From the NCBI GenBank assembly GCA_025890175.1, contig JANPYM010000024.1, forward strand, positions 47,846-111,845: a stretch of DNA of 64,000 nt, written 5' to 3'. A program made the translations under genes and the position numbers. This document shows, piece after piece, positions 24,801 to 36,771 of this stretch; the stretch's first letter is position 1; each line of letters opens with the position of its first letter. The notes beneath the pieces are model-generated. The model made no database searches. It saw only the letters and a program-made list of their open reading frames with translations, and was not told where the DNA came from. This DNA is from Ciborinia camelliae (Eukaryota; Ascomycota; Leotiomycetes; Helotiales; Sclerotiniaceae).

Positions 24801-26377
24801 CTAATAGGTAGGTAGGTAAGTAAAATCAACCCGGTTGACTGTTTCTCTATATCCATACTATACTCTCTCCGCATATCATCAATGACTAGGTAGGTGGTAC
24901 CTAGGTAGGTAGGTATAAACACCACAGTATATAAAAACATCAAAACCTTAGAAGATGTTTTAAGATACAACACCATCAACAAACTCCATAGTACATACGC
25001 ACGACTCCCGACTCCCGACTGCCGACTCCCGCCGCATCATCATGCATACCTGTACCTGTCTGTACCTAGGTATACATGCCCTCCCTCATACATACCATCA
25101 TAGCACACCATACCATACCATACCATATCAATTCAAATATAAAAACTCAAAACTTAAAACTCAAAAAACTCAAAGTCCAAAAGAAAGAAAAAGAAAAAGA
25201 AAAAGTCGACAATAATATCGGATCGGATCTCCAAGCGATCCGGTCCGTCACTGCATGCATACATACATCAGATACATCTACATCTCTATCTATCTACATC
25301 TCCATACATACATAACTACTAGGTAGGTACCTAATATATAGCGACTAGCTAAATTCCACTCACTCCATCAAAACCCTCACCGATCCCCAATCAAGCAATC
25401 TGGTATCCACAATCCACAGTCGGCGATCGAATTTGGTTAGTTTTATTTTGCCGTACCTTAAATAGGGTTACCCATCTCTACTTCGTACACAGCCTCATAC
25501 ATATAGTGCCTCCCATATAAAGTGGTCCTGGTCCCGATCCACCCTGCCCCGTCCCGGTCCACCCCGCCCCATTACTTCTCTTGGGACTTTTAAAGTATAG
25601 GTACTCCGTAGAAGAAAGCAAACCAAACCAAACCAAACCACCCAGTAGTCAAGAAATCATCATCATCATCATGCGCTCCACTCCTAAAGTAATCCAGTAC
25701 AGAGTAACCTATTGACCCATACATAGATCCTACATAATTGAATAAACACCCACCCACCTCCTGGTCTGATATCACAATCCCATCACAATCCCATCACAAT
25801 CCCACATTCAAGCTTGCCGAACATAGCATAGATAGGTACGGTACGAACATAATATAATACATTAATACATTAATACATTAATAGAGATGCAGAGTGGATT
25901 TAGAATTCAGAAAGAAAAGAAAGAAAAGAAAAAAAACGGGTTTTCGATGGAACCGAACCTTTTTGGTTCTTTTCCTCTTTTCCATCCTAGGATAGGTAGG
26001 AATCCAATAATGTCATCCATGTCATCGATGTCTCAGATGCACGAATGCACGAATGCACGAATGCGTATTCATGAATCAAATCAAATCAAGATAGCATAGG
26101 ATAGGATAGGATAGTTGTCGTGGTGAAATGTGATTGTAGATTTTGAGATGGGGGGGTAAGTAAGTACCTAAGTACCTAAGTACCTAGGTAGGTAGGTAGG
26201 TAGGTCGTAGTGACATTTACAGTAAGGTAAGGTAGGTAAATGCTTAAAAAAAATTCCAGACATATGTAGGTAACCAAACCGGATTTTACGATTGTGAAAG
26301 CATACACTGCACGTGTTTTACTCCATATACCAAGGGCCAACCTTCGATTTACAGAACGTCCCCTCGTCAGCGTTCAT
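21818..26377. other. Long upstream region of the cyclin gene, microsatellite-rich
   Basis: No gene seen in 4.5 kb. Contains CCAT (about 23011-23046), ATCT/GATA, TAGG/CCTA (22685, 24805-24915, 26160-26235), CATA and GATAGG simple repeats, and a CGAATGCA triplication near 26040. It should hold the promoter and leader of the minus-strand cyclin gene at its left and the 3' flank of the phospholipase gene at its right. Short frames here are low-complexity artefacts. Confidence 0.6.
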
Positions 26378-28948
26378 TCACGTCAGATGAAAATGATCAC
26401 CCTCCCCCTTTTTTCCCACGATGCCCAATCGGACTTTCCTCCTAAACCTCTCTTCTCTCTCTCGCTCTTCACTCTCCTCCCGAATCCTCTTCTTCCTCTC
26501 ATAAACCGCCCTCACCGTCCCCCTCACCTGTTCTCTGCCTTCATCGAAATTGGCCCGCGCCAACCGCACCACATTCTCGATATCGTCCGGGGTATATACA
26601 AAATTCCAGGTGCTCATGTAATCGCTAATCGCCGGATCAACGCCCTCAACCTTGGGGTTCGCGAGAAAGGGTAGGTACACTACTGCAATACCTGCATGAG
26701 GTTGCATCAATTGCCAGTCGTCCTTCACCGCTTTAGATAACGGTGGTTCGTCTTTCTCGGTACGCTCTTCGGTCGTCCCCACCCACACGGTGCAATAGCC
26801 GAGGTCACCACTGTCTTCAGCATCGAAACTCCTGGGGGCGTCCTCGCTTGACACCACCTTTTGCAAATGTGTGACTTGTTCCTCGCGTGCTTCTTCCAGC
26901 TTGGCTTCCGCTTCGGCTGCGGAACTCGCCTGCGCTTCTTCTAACTGTGCTTCGGTTTTCTCAGCACTGTCGCCAGGTTTGGGCCAACCAAGACCAATGG
27001 GCCATCCTTTCACGCCACGCTGTCTTGCATATCCATCAACTACCGATAACCAATTATCGGTTTTGACATCCGCACTGGCATCAAATGCAATCAACACGTC
27101 GACTTCTCTTCCGGGTCGAAGGAGCGGATAGATAGGTAGATTATTGGACATCCCCGCATCCATCAGTTTCAAATGTGTACTTTGGTAAATACTTTCTGGG
27201 GCAGATTCCGGTAGTTGTCCTTCCATTCCATAGGCAAAGTTAGGAATACTCGCTGGATCGATCGGATGAACTTTGCTTAAATCCTCGTTTCGTCCCTCGA
27301 TTATATCATCGATGCTTCCAAATCCCATTAATCCCTTAACCAAAGGACGAACCTCTCTGTAGTAGTGACTCAAAGTGGCGCAAAATGCACTTCCGAATAT
27401 TCCAAGTAGAAGTGGTAAACGAAGCTCCGGTGTTCGTAATCCGGTGTCCTCATGAGGAACATCTTTTCCACCTTCGAATTTTCGACCTAGTGCCCAAGTT
27501 GGAATTCCAGCCCCAAATTCTTCGCAAAACATTTCATAAGGAGTTATCTCAAACCATTCAAACCATGCTTCTCTAACAGCTTTCTCTTTCGTGGCCTCGG
27601 AAGCACTTTCTGACTGATTTTCTTCCTCACTCAACTCCTCTATTATGGGTATCTCATGACGCACTGCGGTATATATGGGCATTGGATTCTCGCCGTTTTT
27701 GATGTAATCTCGTTGATTCGATATCTTTAGATCTCGATCGTCCACACCAACCTCTCCTTTTGGTACAAGTAATCGAGCAGCTAGTAGTAAACCATACACA
27801 TCCACAAGACCAAACTCCGCATTACGATCACCTTTGAGCTTTTCCACGAAGCCACTTAGGAGAAACTTGTTGGTGGGGGCCGAGTTGAGAGCGGAAAGTG
27901 CATCTACAGGATAGGCGATGTGAACACCAATTCGAGCTTTCAAGTGGTCGACTAATCTATCAAGACGTCGTCCACTGAGAGACGAATTGAATAGAGACTG
28001 GAGCCAACAACTACCACTAACACCTGCAGTATAGGTCACACAATCAAAAAGGCCGTCCTCGGCAGCCGCTAACATCGAGCCGGTTCCAGCCACCAAAGCT
28101 CTTAAACCACCACCAGACCCTACCATAGCAATACACGGAACATCATCTGGATGAACAGATTCCTCTGGAAGTCCTAAATATTTCGCAAGAGCTGTTCTCG
28201 TCGCAAGTTTTCTCTTTCGTAGAAATTCCTTTTCCTCATCACAAATGTCATCGGAAACTCGTACGGAGGCAGAATATTCAATTTCGGGGTTGATGTCTGA
28301 ATCTTGAGCCTCTTTCCATATATCATCTGCCAAAGAACCTGGCGCCATATTCAATTCCCTTCTCAATTTCTCAATATATCCAGGAAGTTCTTTGGCCCAA
28401 TCCGGCATAATATAATCGGAATAACCTGCAACTTTTTCCGAGATATTTTTCCATTGTTCGTCAGACATTATAGAGAAATTGTTAAATGTGCCAATGAAGC
28501 TCCCCCATGCCGAACCATCTCCTGCTGATGCATCTTCTTGAAACGGCAATGCTGAAAGTTCTTTCGCATTATTAATAGCTTCTCTCTCTGCGCGAGCTTC
28601 AGCTTTTTCCTCGTCTGTTGGTGGTCTCTTTGTGCGTACTCGTGTAGCAGGTAAAGGTTGGATGTCTAGGTAATCGTTTTGATAGAGAATAAAAAAAATA
28701 CCTAGAACCATTATCGTGGAGGTCAACCCCACCAAGGGTCTTGAGTATTGGGAGTACGAAGACATCTTAGCTTGTGATTTCTTTTTGGATGATCCAAATA
28801 TACTTCTCGTTTGTGATCTGATCTGATGAGATACGATACGCCTATTAATTAATGTGGTAGAACGGAATGACCGACATGGCAGGATAGTAATTGATGAATG
28901 TGAATGTTCCAGTCGCAACAAACGACGAGAAACTTTTGCGCTCAACAT
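26378..28948 (-). CDS. cPLA2-like phospholipase A2 with mitochondrial presequence
   Basis: Lysophospholipase/phospholipase A2 family hydrolase that cleaves acyl chains from phospholipids. Single exon, 856 residues. The N-terminus (1-62) is rich in Arg and Ser with no acidic patch, apart from one Glu, and looks like a mitochondrial presequence. A membrane segment follows at about 72-90 (LTSTIMVLGIFFILY). The catalytic patatin/cPLA2 fold shows the oxyanion loop GSGGG at 277-281, the nucleophile motif GVSGS with Ser311, and the Asp dyad partner in MDAGMSNNLP, Asp594. No C2 domain is seen, so membrane binding must come from the N-terminal anchor. About 650-720 is a charged, low-complexity insert. 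Aspergillus PlaA is a related fungal enzyme. Transcribed divergently from EXO70. Confidence 0.93.
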   Translation of the reverse strand: MLSAKVSRRLLRLEHSHSSITILPCRSFRSTTLINRRIVSHQIRSQTRSIFGSSKKKSQAKMSSYSQYSRPLVGLTSTIMVLGIFFILYQNDYLDIQPLPATRVRTKRPPTDEEKAEARAEREAINNAKELSALPFQEDASAGDGSAWGSFIGTFNNFSIMSDEQWKNISEKVAGYSDYIMPDWAKELPGYIEKLRRELNMAPGSLADDIWKEAQDSDINPEIEYSASVRVSDDICDEEKEFLRKRKLATRTALAKYLGLPEESVHPDDVPCIAMVGSGGGLRALVAGTGSMLAAAEDGLFDCVTYTAGVSGSCWLQSLFNSSLSGRRLDRLVDHLKARIGVHIAYPVDALSALNSAPTNKFLLSGFVEKLKGDRNAEFGLVDVYGLLLAARLLVPKGEVGVDDRDLKISNQRDYIKNGENPMPIYTAVRHEIPIIEELSEEENQSESASEATKEKAVREAWFEWFEITPYEMFCEEFGAGIPTWALGRKFEGGKDVPHEDTGLRTPELRLPLLLGIFGSAFCATLSHYYREVRPLVKGLMGFGSIDDIIEGRNEDLSKVHPIDPASIPNFAYGMEGQLPESAPESIYQSTHLKLMDAGMSNNLPIYPLLRPGREVDVLIAFDASADVKTDNWLSVVDGYARQRGVKGWPIGLGWPKPGDSAEKTEAQLEEAQASSAAEAEAKLEEAREEQVTHLQKVVSSEDAPRSFDAEDSGDLGYCTVWVGTTEERTEKDEPPLSKAVKDDWQLMQPHAGIAVVYLPFLANPKVEGVDPAISDYMSTWNFVYTPDDIENVVRLARANFDEGREQVRGTVRAVYERKKRIREESEEREREERFRRKVRLGIVGKKGEGDHFHLT

Positions 28949-29805
28949 GACGAAACGAAATAACTCGAATGAGACTCACGATTCAAACGAATGGCATGGA
29001 TTTAAGAGTAACAACCATGTACGACTCCTTGGAGCGAAAACTCCGGAAGTGGGAAGAGAAAAGAAAAGAAAAGCAAAGAAAAGAAAGGAACAATCAGAAG
29101 AGAAATCAGCAAGGAAAAGGTTGATACCAGACCAAGAGAGATTTGGAAGTTGGAAATCTTGAGAGATGTGGCTGTGCTGTGCTGTGCGTCTCGTCTCTCC
29201 GTACCTGTCTATCGTCTTATCAATGACGCCACAAGTCTCAGTCTTACAATTTTGCTTGTGACAATGGATGTGACATTCAAGAACATGAGAACATGGAAGA
29301 CACCTGGGCAGAAGCCATCAAATGAAGATATAATCTCCGCGACAACATGCTTTGTGAGATGACAATTTAATGATTATCTATCTTGTATGACTGTATGACT
29401 GTATACCTCTCAATCTAGATTATGTTATCCACCCATGAATGAATATACTACCTAGTGATGCGACATGAATACTTGGACTTGAGCCATTTAAGAAAGAGTC
29501 ATTCAAATGGAATCGAATGGAGGGAAGAAAAATATTCACTTGTCTTGGAAATGAAGCTATACCTATACTTTCTCTCTCCTTATACTCATCTCATCTCCTC
29601 TCATCTTCTCTCCTTTAATCATCTACAAACTTCATCCTCACAACATAACAATTATTGAAGGTACTCAAAAATAGACCTGATCTGTCACACAATCTGCCAT
29701 CATACACCGCTTGAAATCATCAAATTAAGTTTAGCGTCCCCCACAGATGACAATATGAATCCCATACCCGTCGGGAGAAGAGGATGGTCCCTCTCATCTT
29801 CAAAT
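28949..29805. promoter_or_regulatory. Divergent promoter between phospholipase and EXO70
   Basis: About 0.85 kb separates the two start codons. An A/G-rich stretch (29050-29130) leads away from the phospholipase start. A CT-rich leader-like stretch (about 29565-29660) precedes EXO70. No gene of its own is seen. The in-frame ATG at 29755 could extend EXO70 by 17 residues. Confidence 0.55.
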
Positions 29806-31828
29806 ATGGCGGTAGGTTTAGGAGGACGGCGTGCTGCCGACGAAGAAGCGAGAGCGGAAGTCGATGTACTGAAAAGCAGATTGGAGAAAACCGGTCAATT
29901 GACAAAGAAGATTCAAGCAAGTTTAGGAAGATTGGATGCTACAGGAAAGGGGGTACAGGAAGCTATTGGGCCGATTTATGGGAATACTCAGAAGCTCCAA
30001 ATTTTGGGGCAGAGTGAGTGGTTAACCAACCCAAAAAAATACTTGACCAATTCTCATATTTATTCGCAGATATCGATGGAGTTCTTGCGGCGATTGATAG
30101 GGTTCGACAACCATCAGACCTTAAGAGTAATGAGGAGGAGATCATTAGAAAGGGGTATGTCGCATAACCATCAGCAACTTCCATGATTTACTAACACATC
30201 ATCATAGCCCTGAGGCGGTTGGGCTAGGAGCCTACCTCAATTCCGTTAAACGTATCAATAAGGCTCTCGCTGATATGAAACGAACGAAGTTACGATCGAA
30301 TGAACAAGTTATGGTTGATCTTAGCAGGCTAGGGAAATCAGGAAATGATCAAGTAGGATCGTATTTCGAGAGACTCCTTCAAGAAGATTCACAACCACTC
30401 GAACCTCTACATTATATCACCAAGAACCAACCATTTCCTCTACTATCTCAGGACAAAACTACGAGATTGGGTCTCATTACGAATTATCTTGGTTCAGTTG
30501 TGAGTCAACAAGGGTTTGTTGATACCTCGCCAGCTATCACAGTATATTCAACCGTTCGTGGTCTCTTTTTGAAGACCACATTGCAGAATCTAGCCTCAGC
30601 GTCGATGAATACCGCGAAGAAGAAGACACCCGATGCCGTGTATCAAAAGGGAACGAATGGAATTGGAACATATGCGCAGGGTATAGAGGGAGCTTTCTTG
30701 GCCGAATACGACAATATATGCGCCCTTTTTACTCGGGGGGAATGGGGGAAGGCCTTCACCTTGACTTGTAACAACGCCATATCAGAATTATCAAGAACTC
30801 TTCGAGAATTAAACAACCACATCAAATCGAATTTGACCACCGATTGTTACCTTGCCTACGAAATAGTTGAGATTATTTCAAATCTTGGTTCAACATTGGA
30901 GAGTAGGACTGGAGAATTGAAAGGTTCTTTTGCATCGGCTCTCAAACCCATAAGAGAAACTGCCAAAGGCTCACTGGCTGAACTCCTGGATGATACTCGA
31001 CGAAAAGTAAACCTCTTACAGGTATTACCTACAGATGCTTCCACAGTTCCCATAACCACCGAGACGATGATGCGATTACAGACTATGGTTGGGTTTATCT
31101 ACCCCATCTCCAGTCTCATGATATCGATTGGTGATGGAGGCTGGAAATTTAGCGCCACGCCGCAAAATTCAACTGACCAAATCCCGAGTCTCAAATCTTT
31201 CGATGTCAATGCAGATGGGAAACAAATATTCGCAAATTATTGTATTGACACAATTGAAGCTCTTCTTTTGAGTCTGGAACAAAAGGCTAAAGTATTACTC
31301 AAAGGTGGTAAACCTGCTTTGGGTGTTTTTCTGGCGAATAATGCGACGATCGTAATGCGCGTGATTGAGGGATGTGAGCTAAAGGGGCATCTTGCCCCAA
31401 GGATAGGAGAGGTAGAAAAATGGGTGAAAAACGGCACAAGTCTCTACACAACTGCATGGCGTGAACCATCTGGCTACCTGCTGGACGTTCAGTACACAAA
31501 TCGTGGCAACGCACGTCCACAATCCGGTTCCGGGCAAGCTGGCGTCGATAGTGCCGCCGTTGTCAAGGCTCTTGGCTCCAAGGAGAAAGATCAAATTAAG
31601 GAGAAGTTCAAGATGTTCAATCAATCTTTTGATGATTTGGTACAGAGACATAAGTCATTAATGATGGAGAGAGAAGTGAGAGAAGTTTTGGCGAGACAGG
31701 TTCAAAGCTTGATAGAGCCATTGTATGGTAGATTTTGGGATAGATATCATGAGGTTGATAAAGGTAAGGGGAAATATGTTAGATGGGATAAGAGTGCTAT
31801 CAACGCCATTTTTGTCAGCTTGGCTTAA
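29806..31828 (+). CDS. EXO70: Exocyst complex subunit Exo70
   Basis: Exocyst component that tethers secretory vesicles to the plasma membrane at the growing hyphal tip, binding PI(4,5)P2 and Rho GTPases. Exons 29806-30013, 30070-30154 and 30208-31828; introns of 56 and 53 bp with a CTAAC branch in the second; 637 residues. The N-terminus MAVGLGGRRAADEE and the heptad-rich 20-60 region (LKSRLEKTGQLTKKIQASL) match the family's coiled coil. The spliced junction reads QNIDGVLAAIDRVRQP, typical of fungal Exo70. The C-terminal Exo70 rod runs from about 250 to the end, finishing WDRYHEVDKGKGKYVRWDK. The start at 29806 was chosen because MAVGL matches homologues. An in-frame ATG at 29755 would add 17 residues. 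Confidence 0.95.
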
Positions 31829-33405
31829 GGGTTGAGTAGAGGAAGGTGATGATCGACGCAAGGGTGACTAGTTGGAAGGTACTTCACTGTCCAGACAGCA
31901 TGAGCCGGGTATGTCGCAAATCCAGCGAACAAACCTCGCCATATGTCCTAACGGCAGAATATATCATGAATTCGAGCCTGGAAAGGGGGTTCAAAGTGTC
32001 AGCACGTATGGAAATGTGGTGCCTCCAGGAGCTAGGGATAGACAAGCTAGTGGGAATAACCCAGTACCGGGAGCGGGGTAGCATGTCCTTGATAGAATTT
32101 CTGATTTGATACCAACTTGACTATGAATTGGGGTTGGGTGCGGCAAGGAGTTATTTCGTGGGGGTCGCATGCATGCACGCACGCATGGTTTTCACATTTT
32201 CTAGGGTTCATCCCTCCACTGAACTGCTTGGATGTACGGGATCTTGGGAATCTTTCTTCTTCTCTAGATCACTTACGTAGTAAGCACATGTTTTATTATC
32301 ATACTATACAATTTTCAGTTCGTCATTTCTATGGTGGTATGATTGGGCATGACCTTGCTTTGTCCTGCGCTAGTGTATAGTTCGAGTATGGGGAAAACCC
32401 ATGTATATGCATTGATATGACGAATTGTAATGCACAGTTTATACAGTTGTGGGTGCAGTTATGGATGTCATGCCGCAGCGATTGTTTATGAAGATACTAT
32501 CGGTCATGGATTCCTCTCTCAGATAAGATGATATGATTTTCGCAACTCCAGTACATACCAACCTTACTTTCACCGTGATGGCGGCTCCCGAGAAAAGTAT
32601 ATCCCATCGGTCAATGGATGGAAATTCGAATGATAGATTAATATAGATTAAATTTCCAGGGTTTATAGATAGAATTCTACCGGCACTACGGTACTATGAT
32701 CGGCAATCCGCATTTATCCGGAGACGTTTCCGAGCAAGGGATCCCTAGGGAGGTACGCTTTCAATTCGTTACTTGATTCGCTAAAAAGCACGCCATTCTC
32801 ACAATTCGATGTTAATTCTGTGGATTTCGGATTTTCCATTTTATATGCATGAGGATTCGGAATTCAACAACCACAGTAACGACGATGAGTACCAATGGTT
32901 CTCATTGTCAATTATATATCTCGGAGCCAGACTCTCGAGATCCTCAGATGCTTCACTGACATCAGTTTTGAGTTCACCCTCGAGCAGACTCGTGCCTCCA
33001 GATAGGTAATCTAGAACTCCGAGCGCCAAGAGACCAGTATTGGTTTCTCGTTATCTGCTATGTCAATAGAGTTTCAGAATCAGAATTTTAGACTTTTTGG
33101 CGGCACGAGTACTCAAAAGAGATAAGCTTACATATAGATGTTGTCTACCCCGGAAGTTTTCCCGCGCATCTATACCAACATTGTCGATTCTCTCTCTCTA
33201 GGAGTTATCACGCAATCACTTGGACAGGAAGATCGCAATTTTAAACAGCAAAGCTTGGATGTGCAAATATGGTTTGTCTTGGGAGACTCGTGGTTTATAT
33301 ACTGGGCTCCCGTGTGTTAATACGCCGGCTTGTCGTTCATTTTCTTCTCTGCGTTTAATTACATCCTTGAGGTTCTGGACCTTCCGAGCGGGTTAATTCG
33401 TTAAG
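31829..33405. other. Intergenic region between EXO70 and the transporter
   Basis: No gene seen. The first 300 bp should be the EXO70 3' UTR, and the last few hundred the transporter promoter. GCATGCATGCACGCACGCATG near 32167 is a short purine/pyrimidine alternating tract. No frame over about 90 codons with a recognisable product. Confidence 0.5.
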
Positions 33406-36161
33406 ATGGTTGTTGACGCCGCTGATGAGGCTTCCTTTCACACCTCGAAAAGTCGTGATGAAAAAGGAATAGAAAAGACGATTGATTCATTCTCCGCCAA
33501 TCTTGAGGGGGAAGGAATCGAAGTCGAGAGGCAGAGATTGGTTGATAAAGCCGAAGCCGTTGAGCTCATTCCGACTGAAGCTTTTGGATGGAATGTCGAT
33601 GGTGACCAGTCGCCTTGTAAGTTTCTCATTGCTCCAACTCGTGCTAATAGTTCACTGACTCGAATACTCATAGTTCCTGAGGTCGCCGCGTGTGTAGCGA
33701 ATACAGATGATCCAAACATTCCATGCAATAGTAAGTCAAAGTCGCTGTGCATGCTCTGCGGGTCTCGCTATTCGAAGTACTGATAATATATAGCGTTTCG
33801 TGCTTGGTTTCTCACTACTGTCTTTGTGACCATCTTCGCTGGCGCTAATCAATTCTTTGCCTTGCGTTATGTATGTCAATACCCCGCTGTTTGTCGTATA
33901 TTTGGATTGTTGCTAATTGAACTATAGCCCTCTTTAGCTATCGGATATGTCGTAGCTCAATTGTTGGTATTCCCCATTGGACGAGCGTGGGATAAGCTGC
34001 CTCGATGGAGACTACCCCTTGGTCGACTGTCCTTTGACATCAACCCGGGAAAATTCTCAGTAAAAGAACACGCCTTGATTGTCATTGTGAGTTTTCTCAA
34101 GCATCTTATATCCCATTCCTTACTCCCCAGCTAGAGGCTGACCATCTTAAAGTGTGTGAACATCAGTTCGAGCGCCGCTTATGCCTCAAGCGCCCTCGTA
34201 GCAATTGTCAGTCCAGTATACTGGAACAGTGACAACGGTGCGGCCTTCACATTTCTCTTCCTCCTAACAACCCAGATGCTCGGATTTGGACTTGGCGGAC
34301 TTGCCCGCCGATGGCTCGTCTACCCTGCCGCTCTCATTTGGCCCTCATCATTGGCGTCTACGGTACTCTTCCGAACTTTACATGAACCTCCGGAGCACTT
34401 CTCGGCAAATGGCTGGACCATGTCCCGATACCGATTTTTCTCCTACTTCAGCATCTTTGCATTTGTAATCTTCTGGTTTCCAGATTACCTTTGGACTAGT
34501 CTGAGTACATTCGCTTTCATTACTTGGATCGTCCCGCACAATCAAGTGGTCAATACTATCTTTGGTATGAACTCTGGTCTTGGACTACTACCGATTAGTT
34601 TTGATTGGACACAAATTACATACGCCGGTCTTCCCCTTACGACACCATTCTACATTACTTGCAATGCTTTTGCCGTCGTGGTAATTTTCTACTTGTTCTT
34701 ATCGCCCATCTTGTATTATAACAACGTTTGGAACAGTGGCTAGTAAGTATCATATCATGCATTTCCCCTAAAGCCCTTGACTAACCACATATATAGTCTC
34801 CCATTATTATCCTCGGGCACATTCGACAACACTGGCAAAGCCTATAACATCACCCGCGTTATCGATGATAATTTAGACTTTGTCCTGAGCAAGTATGAAC
34901 AATACTCACCAATGTATATCTCCATGTCATACTCATTATCATACGCCCTTTCCTTTGCAGCCGTCACCGCAATTGTCGTCCACACCTATTTGTACAATGG
35001 AAAGGAGATTTGGGCCAGATTTAAGAATTCTCGATCTGGTGGAGAAGATATTCACAAACGTCTCATGAACCACTACAAAGAAGTACCTGATTGGTGGTAC
35101 GCAGCACTGACTATCATCATTGTCGCTCTTGGTATCTTCACAGTCCAAAATTGGGATTCCGGATTGCCGGTCTGGGGTTTTATCGTCGTATGCTGTGGTA
35201 TGGGTGTCGTGCTCATCATTCCCGAAGGTATCCTAGAGGGCACAACGAACCAGCGAGTCTTCCTCAACATCATCGCGGAGCTCATCGCAGGTTATGCATG
35301 GCCTGGAAAGCCAATTGCCAACATGATGGTTAAATGCTATGGATACAACTCTGTGAAGCACGGCATGGATTTCGCACAAGATCTCAAGCTAGGACAATAC
35401 ATGAAGATACCCCCACGCGTTCTCTTCGTCGGACAAATCTACGCATCAGTGCTCGCGGCCGCCACTCAAACGGGTGTCCTTCGATGGATGCTCGCCAATA
35501 TTCCCGATCTCTGCAGTCCAACCAACACCCAGCGCTTTACGTGTGCGAGCTCCAAGGTCGTCTACAACGCCTCGCTTATCTGGGGTACGATTGGTCCGCA
35601 ACGCATGTTTCAATCCGGCCAGGTCTATAATAGTATCATGTACTTCTTCCTCATCGGGCCGATCGTCACCGTCATCGTCTACTACATCTACCGCAAGTAC
35701 CCCAACAGCTGGGTTCGATACATCAACGTCCCGGTCTTCTTTAATGCTGCGGGAAATATTCCGCCCGCTAATACTACGCAATACTCGCTCTGGTTCATCT
35801 TTGGATTCCTCTTTAATTTCCTCATTCGCAAACGTGCATTTGCTTGGTGGAAACGTTATAATTGTATGTATACCCCTTTCTTCCTCATCTCCCCTTCCTC
35901 ATCCCCCTATCATCATATAATGATCCACCTTTCAAACATAACTAATCTAACCCCCCCTCCCATCTAGATCTCCTCCAATCCGCCATGGATACCGGCACGG
36001 CCATCGCCACCATCATCATATTTTTCGGCCTCACGTATCAAGGCATCGAACTTAACTGGTGGGGAAATACCGTCGGTTCCAATACGTATGATGCGAAATC
36101 CGTCCCGTATCTGAAAGTCGCTCCTGGTGAGCACTTTGGGAAGGACCCGGGACAGTTTTGA
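33406..36161 (+). CDS. Oligopeptide transporter, OPT family (isp4 type)
   Basis: Proton-coupled importer of small peptides or related compounds at the plasma membrane. Seven exons: 33406-33616, 33674-33730, 33794-33870, 33928-34086, 34153-34742, 34797-35863 and 35968-36161; introns of 54-104 bp; 784 residues, the usual OPT size. After a charged cytosolic N-terminus (about 1-85) the chain is almost wholly hydrophobic, with a dozen or more membrane spans. Family blocks: [16 protein letters not shown] (about 150-165), [39 protein letters not shown] and [19 protein letters not shown]. The last exon supplies [15 protein letters not shown], the family's C-terminal motif, which fixes the final splice. 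Substrate cannot be told from sequence. Confidence 0.95.
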
Positions 36162-36569
36162 TTTTATGTCTTGGTATGTCATGCTATGCTATGATGTGGC
36201 ATGATATGGAGATAATGTAATGCTGGGATGTAATGTGCGGGATGGGATATAATGTTGGGTTGGGATGTTGGGTTGGGATGGGATGTGCGGGTTATGATTC
36301 GATCTATCATGAGTCATGAATGAACTAACTAACTAACTTACTAACTTACTTATGGAATGGAGTCTGAGGAAGGAATGGTGTATTGAAAAGTTGCTTGTTT
36401 GTTTTTGTTTGTTTGTTTTTGTTTGGTTGGTTGGTTATAGAAGTCCGGCGTCTTGGGTTGTATAGCGTTGGGGTTGAATCATCTATGACCTCTTCTGTAT
36501 ATATAGGTAGGTACTCAAATATCATACATCATAATGACGAATTTATATTATCACATTTATAACATTTAT

Positions 36570-36771
36570 CAAATCAAAATCAAAATCAAAATCAAAATCA
36601 AAATCAAAATCAAAATCAAAATCAAAATCAAAATCAAAATCAAAATCAAAATCAAAATCAAAATCAAAATCAAAATCAAAATCAAAATCAAAATCAAAAT
36701 CAAAATCAAAATCAAAATCAAAATCAAAATCAAAATCAAAATCAAAATCAAAATCAAAATCAAAATCAAAA
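36570..36771 (+). repeat. Perfect (AAAATC)n array, about 33 copies
   Basis: About 200 bp of AAAATC without a visible interruption, 410 bp beyond the transporter stop. Both strands stay open (IKIK... on plus, LILI... on minus), producing spurious ORFs of 107 and 79 codons. Such purity implies recent expansion. A decayed relative sits beside the hAT element at 19.6 kb. Confidence 0.95.
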
